Positions 32,746 through 43,387 of a stretch of DNA of 64,000 nt are shown in pieces. A program made the translations under genes and the position numbers. Below the pieces are notes generated by a model, which did not search any database, was not told the origin of the DNA, and saw only the letters and a program-made list of their open reading frames with translations. Position 1 is the stretch's first letter; each line of letters starts with the position of its first letter. Origin of the DNA: Hansfordia pulvinata (taxonomy: Eukaryota; Ascomycota; Sordariomycetes; Xylariales); the NCBI GenBank assembly GCA_006538405.1, contig BJKQ01000011.1, forward strand, positions 1,055,501 to 1,119,500, in the 5' to 3' direction.

Positions 32746-33012
32746 CACACGCAAAGGGGAAATATCAGACTTCTGGGGTAGCCTTGGATGACGGCATGGG
32801 CGGGCGGGCGAGCAGGTGGAAAGCTGGACACATTATGTATGTACCTAATGTAGATGTAGATACTCGTAGTGACGCTCAACGCCCCATACCCCCCCCCCCC
32901 CCCCCCTGGAACTCCACAACGTCTGCGAGCTGCTGAGCTGAAGCTCTGTCACACCTGATGGTGGGTGATCGGGGGGGTGATGGGGCCGCCATAGGCGCCC
33001 ATGCCCTGCACA

Positions 33013-33042
33013 GGTACGGGTACGGGTACGGGTAAGGGTACC
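33013..33042. repeat. GGTACG hexamer array
   Basis: Three perfect GGTACG units followed by GGTAAG and GGTACC variants. A related GGTACT/GGTACC group follows near 33135-33165. Confidence 0.8.
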
Positions 33043-34258
33043 CGTACGTCACTGGTCACCCGTCCCCAATTCTTGTTTCCTCTTCTTATTGTGGTGGTGA
33101 TGGTGCTGTTGTGGGCGTGGGTACTCGCACGAGTACTGGTACTGGTACCGGTACTGGAACTCTTGGATCTCGACCAGGGTGTACGGGCACGAGCTGGGGC
33201 TGCGCGGCGATGGGGCCTCGCGATCCCAGCCCGGGTTGGCTGATGCGGAATATATCATATCGCCATCTAGATCTCCATCTTGCGTGCCTGCGTGCCTGCG
33301 TGCCGTCCTCGTCCTCGTCGCCAGGGTTCTCGGTGTGGCCACTTCGCATCCCTGGCGCAGGCCGCCGCCGCCGCCGCCGCCTCCCTTTCTCACGGAATAT
33401 CAGTGACTGCAAGTACTCGACAGGTAGGTATCCGTCAGAAGAAGAAGTAGAAGAAGAAGAAGCGTACCAATCGAGATGGGAAGCGGGTTTCCTTTTCCCA
33501 ACCGCCGGGCCTTTGGACTTGGTGCCTCAAACGGGAACCCCGTCCCAGACCCCAATCAGACACGACCGCCAAAAGGAAAGCCCCTCTCTCTCTCTCTCTC
33601 CCCTAGTATGTCTTTCTCTCCTCGTGTCCTTTTCCCCGTGTTTTATTCTTATTCTTTTCTTTTTTCCAAGTCGTCTCTATCCTCTTTGCAATGAGCCAGA
33701 GGCAGGACGCCATTGCAAACGCAGCCCGTCTCTTCCCTGCAACCTCCGAGTCGAGAATCAGAATCAAGTGTTCGTCTATTCGTAAGAGTACCTTCGCATC
33801 AAATATTCCTCATTGCCGTGTTTGATTGTCTCGACACCTGGCCCCGGAAGAATAAAGAAAAAAAATAAAAAATAAAAATAATAAAGGCGCCGCACCCCCC
33901 GGAGGTCTTGCAGCGCAGACGCTTGCGTGTCCAAACGGGTCGGCCCTCTCACTCGGGTGCGCCCGCTGAATGTCCCCGCCCGCCCTCGCCTTGCTTCATC
34001 CAAAAGCGGCTGGGCCTTATCTTACGAGTATTGATGATTTCTCTCTCTCTCTCTCTCTCTCTCTTGTTCTGTAAGAGAGGCGCGTGACGCTGCTGCTCCT
34101 TCTCGTCCAATTTCCTCCACTCCACGGCCGGCCACATGGGAAAAGAACACAATTGCCCGAGACACAGGACCCGGTCTTGCCCCCGCCCATCTCTGCTGTC
34201 TTGTAAACTAGCGCCTCCGGGAGAGGAGAGGGAGAGACAGACTCTGAGAGATAGAAAG

Positions 34259-34291
<33 letters not shown>

Positions 34292-36984
34292 CACGTCCTA
34301 GCGAGCTTGTTTCTCCCTGGCCGTCCCGAAGCTACCGCTCCGTCGCCGCAAGGCCGCAGATCGGCTGCCATGTGGCGGGGCGCCGGAGCGCGGGCGGGCG
34401 GACGGGCGGTTTGACTCTGGCAGCCGCCGTGTCTGTCTCTCTCTCTCTCTGTCTCTCGTCCTGCTTGCCATTCATTGTACTCGTCAATGTCCGTCCTGCG
34501 CCCTGCTATGTACCTATAGCCAAGGGTTCCTTTCCTCAGGACCGTCATCCCTCGCCCGCCTGCCCAAAGCCAACCCGTGTCTGCCCACGTAGGGTAGGTC
34601 GGACACGATTCCACATGGGGGACCGCAGCCAAACAAGACACCAGCCTAGTCTCCCACGCGTGCAGGGCTTTCGGGGCTTGGATGTGCTCGACCGACCGAC
34701 GTTGCACAAGCGCGTGCGGGCGGGCGGGCGCGGGACCTCGTCTGTCTGTCTGTCTGGATGTCCGTCTGCCGGTCGTCCCTCTCTCTCTCTCTCTCGACCT
34801 TCCCGCGGCCGCACACGACGTCAACGGCCACGTTGCAGGCGCAGGAAGGCAGGGAATTGGGGGGACCGGGGCGGCGACCCAACTCATCCATGCCGTTGAC
34901 CAGCAGGGCGCGGACGAGTGCCGGCTCACACGACCTATCAAAAGGCATCAAGGTATCACCTGCAGGTAGCTACTAGCTATTCGTCTTTCCTCGTCCTCCT
35001 CCCACTCCTCCTCTTGCCGAAGGGCACACGCTCGACGCCGCCCCGTATACCTACTGACATGCCCATGCCCATGCTTCCACACTTATATAGTGAACCGACA
35101 CCAGCGCGGGCTACCCGCATTGCATGAGAGGCGGGTGAGAGGAGAACAAGAAGACGAACCAACAAAGAAAGAAAAAAAGTGAGGCGCCGGCATGCTTTCT
35201 CCTCAGAACAAACGCCCCCCCCCCACGCCCCCTTTCCCGCGCGCACCAATCTGCTCACGGCCCGAGATTCCGCTGTCATCTTGAATCACCACGTCTCCTG
35301 CCTGCAAGAGCAGGACGCAATGCACCAGTCTCGGGCACCGCATCGCGCCGCGCAAATCGGCAGCAGGCCCACAGACGCGGTGCGGTTTCGGCCGCCGGAG
35401 GGCCAGAGCAAAGAAAGATAGAGGGGGGAAGGTATAATATCCCGCCCGTGCAGTAGAAGCTTTCTCGCCTGCATCCCATCATCGGCAGAAAACGGTGATC
35501 GGCCGGTTACGCTGAGTTGGTAAAAGAATTTTTAAAAAAATAAAAAAAAAGAGAACCCCCCCCCACGCACCACCATTCTGCCTTGCCTCTGCATCACATC
35601 TGCACAACTGCCACCACCGGCACGGATAGGGGGCCGGCAGTACTCCTTCTAGTCGTCGCATGGCATCGCATGGCATGACATGGCATAAGTGGTTTTCCCA
35701 GGGCGGGCGTTGATCTGGCACCGTGCCTTAGGTAAGGTGCGTGGATAGATACCTCAGGTGCGCTGATCTAGAAACCCTCCCCTCCACCCAGACACCCTCC
35801 ACCCAGACACAGACACAAGTAGGCTGGCCCATATACCACGCATCCAGCCCCGAGGCGCATCCAGCCGCCGTCAGCTGCTGCCGCGTCTCGACTTGGCCGC
35901 GCTCAGAGGGGGCAACACGTGCGCTACGGGCGGGCTTTTGGGCTTCCACGCAGGAAAACGGCTTCTGCCTTACCCCTACCGGCACTGCGGCGGCTCAGCC
36001 GTCTTGACAATCATGGTAATATCCCCCCCACCGCCCATGTCCCGACGGGAGGCTGCACGGCAATGCGGCTCGGGAGGGAAGAGGTGACGTAGAACAGGAT
36101 AAGGAGTCAGTCCTACAAGACGGACCTATGCAGAAGAGACACCTTTCCTGGTGCACGCTGGAAATGTCTATTTTGCTTCTCCTCCAATACAAGAAGAACA
36201 CGAAGAAAATGTATGCGGGAATCAACCGGACCGGAGGAGCGCGTGCAAACGTATGCACCTGTATGGGCCCGGTCCATCTATCGGGAAAAAGGGGGTATCC
36301 TAAGCCAAACCGACACCGAACGAAGCCATCATACCCAGTAAAGCCAAAAGTCAGAAGAAAGGAGGAGAATCCGTGTCACCAAGCAACATCCGCAACAAGG
36401 AACGCCCGGGCCTCAGCAACGGTGACGGCCCTGTCTGCCTTCCGCGGTCTGCTGCGCCGTGAACTGTGTTCCGGTCCGTCCGTGTCGCTAAAGAGCGACC
36501 ATGTGACGCTCAATGTAGGGAGCCACTGTTGGCCGCAGTGTTACCCGCGGAACGCGGTCCGTGTTCTCATGCCAAAACAAAAAGAAGAAAATTGCCGACA
36601 ATGTCGTACATGATGTGATGCAGGCCGAGAGCCAAAATCCCCGCCACATCTTTGCGTTTGCCACCCGGCCATAGTGTGAAGGCAAGCATCGTGCCATCAA
36701 GAAAAGCTCGCCAGGGCAAAGGGGCGGAGCAGTCCCGATGCCATCGCGGAATGCAGGGGGACAAAGTAGAGATTTCAGTAAGCGACGGGCTGTGGGAATG
36801 AATGTGATAGAGAGTGTACCCGTATGTGATCAGTAAGATGTTATCTGCCGCAGGCATCAGGACTGTGTGACCAGCCCAGTGGTTGCTGAATGTTGAGGGC
36901 TTGTCGAAGCGGGCGTGCAGAAACCATCGCGTAGACTTTCCGCAACCCCGAGCCTCGTACGGGAAGCTTTTCACGGGACGGCGC

Positions 36985-39717
36985 CTATCTCAGCGTCTTG
37001 ACGATGCGAACAAGCAGGTCGCCCTGGCTCTCGTTGCCGTTCGAGTCGTACAGCCTGATCAAGCGGTAGCCGGGCATGAGGCGGTCCAACCGGATGCAAG
37101 CCCAGGCCGTAAACGATTCGCCGTTGAAGTTCGGTAGCCTGCGGTCGTCTTCAACCTTGAACCTGCAACAGTGGAAGAAAGAAAACCCGTTAGCAAAGCG
37201 GACTCGGAGAGAAACGGGGTGTCACCCATCCGCGGGGGGGCTGTCAAACTGCGCGTTTCCGAAACCCAGACCAGCCGGCAAACCGTTGCACCAGCCACAC
37301 CTGTCAATGACGGGAAACCGCTTTGACGTCGGCTAATCTGTGGGGGCGGGCAAAGGCAGTAGCTGCAGAGCCGAAGCGCGCGTCATGGTCACGCGAGGAG
37401 AGAGCCGACCTGTCAAGAATCACCACTCCATGTCCCGGGGGAAAGAGTGCGTGAAGCCGGTGGCAGGGAGGCGTTCCTCTCACGTGGCTCATCGGGCCAT
37501 TTGTTTGGCGAATCGAACGTCTGGGCAGCGCCGAAAACAAGCCGAGAGGGAAACCCCACAGCTGTGGTCGAACACAAGAAAAGGAAGCCTTACCTGACAA
37601 AGCTCAGCTGTTCCACCACTTTGGGTATATTGAGGAAATTGAGCTCATTTGCAATGCCGCCGAAGTCGGGGTGATCCGTCTTGCCAGCCTTGGTCTTGCG
37701 CTTGTATTCGCCCTCGTGGATCTGGCCATCCGTGTCGTCTGTGCCCGCGGGCCGCTCGTCTGGCTTCTCGACGTGAAGCTCGCATTTCACAAGGGGCCGG
37801 AAGGATCTCGCTTGACTCGGGCTTTTACCCTCCGGCAACGGTAGCCGCTGAGCTGCCAAGACATTGATCGAGAGATTGAGAGTCTTTTGAGGAATCGTAT
37901 CATCCTGGGATGTCGCGGCATCCTCACTGCGGTAGCCCGGCGGCTTCAGAACCCATCCCTGCTCACCCGAGAACATGGCCTCGTTCATCATGGTGGCCTC
38001 GTCGCATGATTGCCAGTTCAAGGCGACCATTTGCACACCTTTGCGCCAGTAAAGGGACGGGTCGAGGTTGGACGAGTCGAAGCGGAGGCCGTGGGGGTAT
38101 GCCCTCATGAAGAAGTGGCGGTTGTGGCTGAACATCTCCTTGTTCTGCGTTTCGTGAAGCTCCAGGATTTTCCTTTCACTGATGGAGAAGATGTGGGAGG
38201 CAATCCTAGCTGCGGCCGACTCGAAATTCCTAAAGTGCTCGCTATGCGTATACACAGCCAGGGCGCTAAGGGCATCGCAGATGGGGACCTTAATTTTCCT
38301 CGAGCTGGGGGTCGACGGTCTGTCGTCCTCCGACCCCGATGCATCGTCGTCAATGGTGGACTGGGGAGCCAGCGTCGACGAGGTGCCCGAACCCTCTGAA
38401 GGAGTGGATCGTTTGACTTTGACGAGAATTTTGTTGAGGAGCTCATCCAGTCGCGGCATCCGGCCTGAGGGGCATTCGTCATGAGGCGCCTCTACTAGCA
38501 AGCCTTTCCATTCCTCTTTCATAATCTGGACCATGACCTCCTGCTGCTCCTTCTCTGCGTGCACCTCAAGGCTGACGATAATGGGCAGATTGCTCGAGAC
38601 GAATGCTTCTTCCCGAACAGCTATGCACACCTCGCGGAAACCCACCGGTTGCGTGAAAGTGTATCCGTGCATGACTATCGGCTCGTTGGGGGTATCGTCC
38701 GGGATCGCGATGAGGACCGGTCGCGCGAGATCTGTGCCGAGAGGGGTGGAGGGTTCAAAGATGAGGCGCCGTCCTGGGATGTTGCTTGTGGCGCGCTGGC
38801 CTGGAGATTCGATTTGCTGCATCGTGGGCTGTGGCTGTGGACCTTTTCGACGCCCAGGAGTTGCCTTGTGTGTTCGACCTTCTCCTCCACAGCGCCCTTG
38901 ATATGGGCCGCTGCGCTATGCCAGCTGGCATGGGACAAATGGCGGCTATGCGTGCCGCCCCTTGGGTTTCGTGATCGGTCGCGCGGGGTGCTGGTCGAGT
39001 CTCCGTCCCATACGTCAATCTCTATGCAGCGGCAGTCTTTGCGGAGCACGCGGCGGTAGGCTTCGGCCGTACTTTTGGCAGTCAATTGGTTGCCAAGGAG
39101 GTAAGTGTTGTGGCTGCTGCTTATGAAGTAGTTGCTGATGGGCTTCGACAGGTCTTTTTTCTCGGCCGAGGCCGGCCGCACGGCCCCGAGCCCGAAGCGA
39201 AGCCACCAGATCTCGAGGAACTGCTCGAATCGGTACTCCTGCTGGCTCTCGTCCAGGACGACCGGCCCGCTTTCGCCCTGGAAGTCTTCCAAGAAGCTCT
39301 GCAGATTCTTGCGCGACAAGGTATGTTGGCCTCGGCGAATGTCGTCGTACGCCCTCCTGAGATGCTTCTGAAAGGCGGCCGAGAGGTAGATGTCGCGACC
39401 GGATATGTGTATGACGGGTGGAGTGATGAAGAAGGCAAGGTTGACCGCCCTCTTGAGGGCGCGCATCGAGTGGCCGGCGGCATGGGCCGAGTTGAGAGTG
39501 AGTCGGCGCCGCAAAGACTTGATATCGGTATGCTGTCTCTGGCCCTGCTGTTGAGAGAGCTATATTGTTAGCCGGTGGGAGCTGTGAATCGCGGACAGGG
39601 GGGCGGGCGTCACGAGCCAAGTTGGCGAGGGGCGAGAGTGGGCGGTCTTACAGGCAGATGCATCTTTTCGGGCTCACAGTGAATGTGGTTCTTGACCATA
39701 TGGTGCTCTAGAGACAT
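36985..39717 (-). CDS. Phosphatidylinositol-specific phospholipase C (delta-like)
   Basis: The enzyme hydrolyses PIP2 to IP3 and diacylglycerol at the membrane, with calcium as cofactor. Exons are 39717-39652, 39547-37594 and 37162-36985. The introns use GTAAGA and GTAAGG donors; the first has a GGCTAAC branch point. The X half contains SSHNTYLLGNQL (first catalytic His), CIEIDVWDGD, PIVMHGYT (second His) and PIIVSLEVH. The Y half contains MFSHNRHFFMRAYPHGLRFDSSNLDP and ALNWQSCDEATMMNEAMF. A C2-like region follows (NLSINVLAAQRLP, FNGESFTAWACIRLDRL, LIRLYDSNGNESQGDLLVRI). Between IDVWDGD and MHGYT the frame changes once. A 62-base intron at 38817-38878 (weak GTCGAA donor, CAG acceptor) would restore it and give 711 residues; one missing base is the alternative. 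No N-terminal PH domain is seen, and EF-hands are at best degenerate. Confidence 0.87.
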
Positions 39718-42513
39718 GGCGAATGTGTTCAGGGGCAAGAAGAGTGGCGATGCTGGGGGGCACCGGGGGCAAATAAGGGAGCTCTACATGGACGTCAACG
39801 GCAGGGCTGCAAGGCGAGACACACAATCTGGCAGACGGGCGCAGGGTCTCAAGCGACAGCCATCATGTCAGCCCCCCTGGGTGGGCAGCACAGCCATATA
39901 AGAAGGCGAGGCTGCGACAGAGCAGACGACCGGACGGGGCAAGGAGCTACGGAGAGGGCAGAGACGAGAATGAAGCTGGAAATGACGGAGCTGGAGGGCG
40001 TGCAATGCAGGTCAGCCCGCGGGTGAGACCAGGGTCCGCCCTTGTGTGGCCTCGGCGGCGGCCCATGGCTACCCCTGTAATCCTGCAATGACCAGGACGC
40101 GACCCAATCCTGGCGAGCGACTCTGGATTCCCAGGGCGCGCTAGAGGGGCGGTCCGGCGCTGCTAACCAACAAGGAGCGGCGCGAAGCGTGGAGACGAGC
40201 CCTACTTGCTTGTGCCTGCCCGCCGCTGATGAACTGTGGACTCGGGGCCCTGTCGCGTTCGGGGAGGGGTGAGAGCCCGGCTGGTGTGGTCGAACCACGG
40301 CCGTGGCTGAGGCCAGATTCCGGTCGATCAGCAGTAGCAGATGGGGAAGACAACGGCCGGCACTCTACGTGTCAGCATCTAATCATTCTGCCAGACGTTG
40401 AACGTACGCACTCTAGCACGAGATAGTACGCCTGGCATACCATGACATGCTCTAGCAGCATGGCAGCATAGCCCGCTATTGCAACATAGTCGGTCGGCAG
40501 TGGCATGGCATAGTCGCTCGTGGCTCTGCGAGAATATCTGGGCCCAATCCTGCTGGAGCCGTAATCAATGCTTGCGAGCCGCATTGAACACTGCAGCGTA
40601 CCACACAGCCAGTGCTTTAGGCTTCAACGGTGGCCACGGCTCGCCATCCGCAGGGCGCCGTGATACGCAGGCGGGACAGATTCAGGAAGAGGCGGGCGGT
40701 TGTCTGAAAGCTCGTGGCTGCTAGGCCGAGGGGCCATCGACAGGTCAGCGCAGTCAGCTGTGGGGGCGGAGCTGTGTGGCAATGAGGTCCGACAGGGCTC
40801 GATTGGCGAGGGCAGGCGACGGCATTGGCCGTTGGGGCTTGCGAGGGTCGCAGTGCAGATGCCAGGGTCGGTCGAGTCGGTCAAGCTGACATGGAGGCGG
40901 GCCACGAGGGCGAGCAGCTGTCTCGGGAGTTTGGAGCACGTCGGTCGGAGTCGCCGCTCTCTGGGCCGCGACTCCAACCCGCCGGACAGACTTGTTGTCC
41001 TGATCATCTTTTTTCTGCGAACGCTGGCAATCTCCAGGCGTCTGTCTGTCTGTCTAATGTCTGGTGACTGAGTTAGTGTTGAGATGGGACGACGCGGGAC
41101 GAGAATGGGATGGATCTGGGGCGGGTGCCTGGTGTCGTGCCTGAATTCCCAGGGGCCATCGTGGTTAGTAAACCGGGGCCGGCAGACGGGCGATCACTCG
41201 GGTCGCAGGCGACCAAGTTGGGCGTGGCTGAGTGGCCGGTTTGCGAGGGCGGCCATGGCCATGTTGGCGTGGAGATGGGACAATGATGAGGCTGCTTTGG
41301 GCGGCGAACGCCCAAGAACCATCTCCCTCGATACCAGTCTATCGGTGCAGTGGCATCGGCGGGCGGTGCATCCAATCGCCACCTTGAATACATTTACCGC
41401 GTCCATGCCCGATCGCAGACTTCATTCTTCGGGGAGGAGCTACTCGCGCCGGCTGGGGCAGGCACCAATGGATATATGCATCAATGAGGTCTATGCAATG
41501 CTTGACGTATAGCTCAGTATCCCACAATTTGATGCAGCGCGGATTCCGATTGGGGACACTTCAATGTTCAGTCCCGCAAGGCTATGAAAATAAATACATG
41601 TATGACATGAATGATTGAATGATTGAACCAGGACTTGGTACGCGTACAGACCTGCAACTTTTGCGTCGCACATGACACGGCCGTATCGACAGGAAAAGTA
41701 TCAGCATGGCTGTCCCTTCGCCTTGGTAATCCCAAGCTCAACTGTGCAAGCCGTGCCAGCGGGCTTTTTAGTCGGCATAGTGTGTAGGTACCTATTTGGT
41801 CATGGCAAATACTCAGCCCTCGAAACGGGCCGACAGGGCGCGTTCATGGCCATCGCCGAACTTATTGTGCTACACGACGACGTAAATAGAATTCGTCGAT
41901 GCGACTTCGTATCTTGATCCACCAGATACGCCGTGCCCCTTTATCCTAGATACCCATGCCGTGGTATGTTTTTCGCGGAACAGTGACGCCACATGAATTG
42001 CTGCCAAGCACGCCAGGTACTTGGTGCGGTCGACGACCCTGCATGTGCCTATGACATTTTCGGGGACATTCCGGGTACGGGGTTATGCGGCGCTCGCGGC
42101 GTTCTATGCGACGGCATCACGTCACTCCGCGAGCACCACCATCGACACGACACTGCTTCACCTCAGCTGTCTCTCCTCCGTATTTTCATCTGCATCCTTC
42201 GCAGGCTACCGGCTTAGACACTTTGCATGAAAAGTAGGTCGTCTCGTTCCCAGCATAACCTGCCTGCGCCAAGAGGGAGGTCTGGTAATTGCACAAGATC
42301 GATTCTAACAGTCGTGGCCCGGTACCTTCTCAACATATCTCAATCCAGTGCAGGGGTCGTTCCTGCCAAACCTCGAGTTTGGACACGGCACAAAGGGATT
42401 TCCAACGGTCGACTTTGGGCGGTCAGAGCCCTTCCCGACACACCACCCTCGCTGCCTCAACTTCGTGCCACTTACGTTGTCCTGTCTCCCGCCGTCCGCG
42501 ACACCAACGCACC
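39718..42513. other. Divergent intergenic region between PLC and the cupin gene
   Basis: About 2.8 kb holding the PLC and cupin promoters. The many short frames show no conserved motif or splice logic. There are few microsatellites here compared with 11-36 kb. No further feature seen. Confidence 0.5.
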
Positions 42514-42892
42514 ATGTCGGACAAATCGAACAGACAGTACGAGGCCGACGTCCGCTCCTGGGGCTTCTCTCACGTCTTCACCTGGTCCGACAGCCCGTAC
42601 GTCGCCGGACCGCCATTGCCTCCTGGTCCACCGTTCGATGTTATAATAACGAGAGACAGCTCCTGGATTTACTGACCAACGACTACTCAGAAATTCTCAC
42701 TACCATCCTCACTCGCACAGCGGCCTTACCACCCATCTAATCCTCAAGGGCACCTTCACCATTACGTATCCCGAAGACTCTAGCCCTGAGAAGGTCACCT
42801 ACGGCGTTGGCGACCGCATCGATGTTGATGCCGGCCGCACTCACGAAGTCTGGATCGGCGATCAAGGCTGCACTTATGTCATAGGCGAGTAG
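42514..42892 (+). CDS. Small single-domain cupin (94 residues)
   Basis: Exons are 42514-42596 and 42691-42892; the intron has a GTACGT donor, an ACTGACC branch point and a CTCAG acceptor. The joined protein begins MSDKSNRQYEADVRSWGFSH and reads through the junction as TWSDSPNSHYHPHSHSGLTT. HxHxxSGLTTHLILKG is a cupin first motif with metal-ligand His residues. ITYPE follows, then the second motif region VTYGVGDRIDVDAGRTHEVWIG with a further His, and the protein closes with GCTYVIGE. Such proteins are one beta barrel and bind a metal ion. Their substrate in fungi is unknown to me. No signal peptide, so probably cytosolic. Both splice sites are required to recover the motif. Confidence 0.82.
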
Positions 42893-43387
42893 CACGATCT
42901 CGAGCCGGGCACATGGATCAAATCGATGACAGACAGGGAGACGTGTATTCCCCTTGTGTTATTCGTTTAGCAAAGCAAAATCAAGCAAAACACACCAAAA
43001 TCCCAGCCAAAATCCCAAGCGAAGGTCCATGGTCCTGGCGCCAGACCCGCGGTCGCCTGTCGCCCGTTTACAGCACATGGCATGGCTTGGCCCGGAGACG
43101 GTGCTTCGGATTCGACCAATAGAGTGCACCGCATGCAAGTCCCCTTCCGCTTTCGCGGTCCCCATTGTTGACTCGAAACAATCATCGTCGTCATGACAAA
43201 TCAAGAAACTAAAAAACAGAACAAACCCGAACAAAGGGAACCACGTTATACATCTGCCTCTGGGTATGCGCACGCACATAGACTGTTTTCAGCCCGGATT
43301 CCGAGATCCAAGGGGCCATTGCATATTTCCGAGCAGGCAGACGAGAGCACCAAGGCAACTGCGCCCCCAGCTTGACTTGTTTTATGA
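42893..43387. other. Convergent 3' region between the cupin and the WSC gene
   Basis: About 500 bases between converging genes, with A-rich patches near 42975-43020 and 43200-43240 compatible with 3' untranslated regions. No gene seen. Confidence 0.45.

Larger units (their letters stand above)
26179..36984. other. 10.8-kb stretch without a recognisable gene
   Basis: I found no frame here with family resemblance, splice-linked exons or convincing codon use. Short frames are microsatellite translations. It holds many A and T runs, dinucleotide repeats, (GATTT)5 at 28422-28446, (AGC)12 at 30043-30080, GTCCCG-type and GGTACG-type arrays around 32690-33160, a C17 run near 32890, CT/GA tracts near 34040 and 34270, and at least a dozen TACTCGTA-type words. 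Non-coding RNAs or long regulatory regions for the flanking genes remain possible. Confidence 0.5.

Noticed and set aside
33949..34941. 330-residue minus-strand frame with Ser and Glu/Arg runs
   Set aside because: It is the translation of CT/GA dinucleotide tracts and lacks any motif or splice context.
26179..36984. Possible degraded transposon or RIP-mutated DNA in the gene-free block
   Set aside because: No terminal repeats, no transposase or reverse-transcriptase remnants, and base composition is not shifted to AT.
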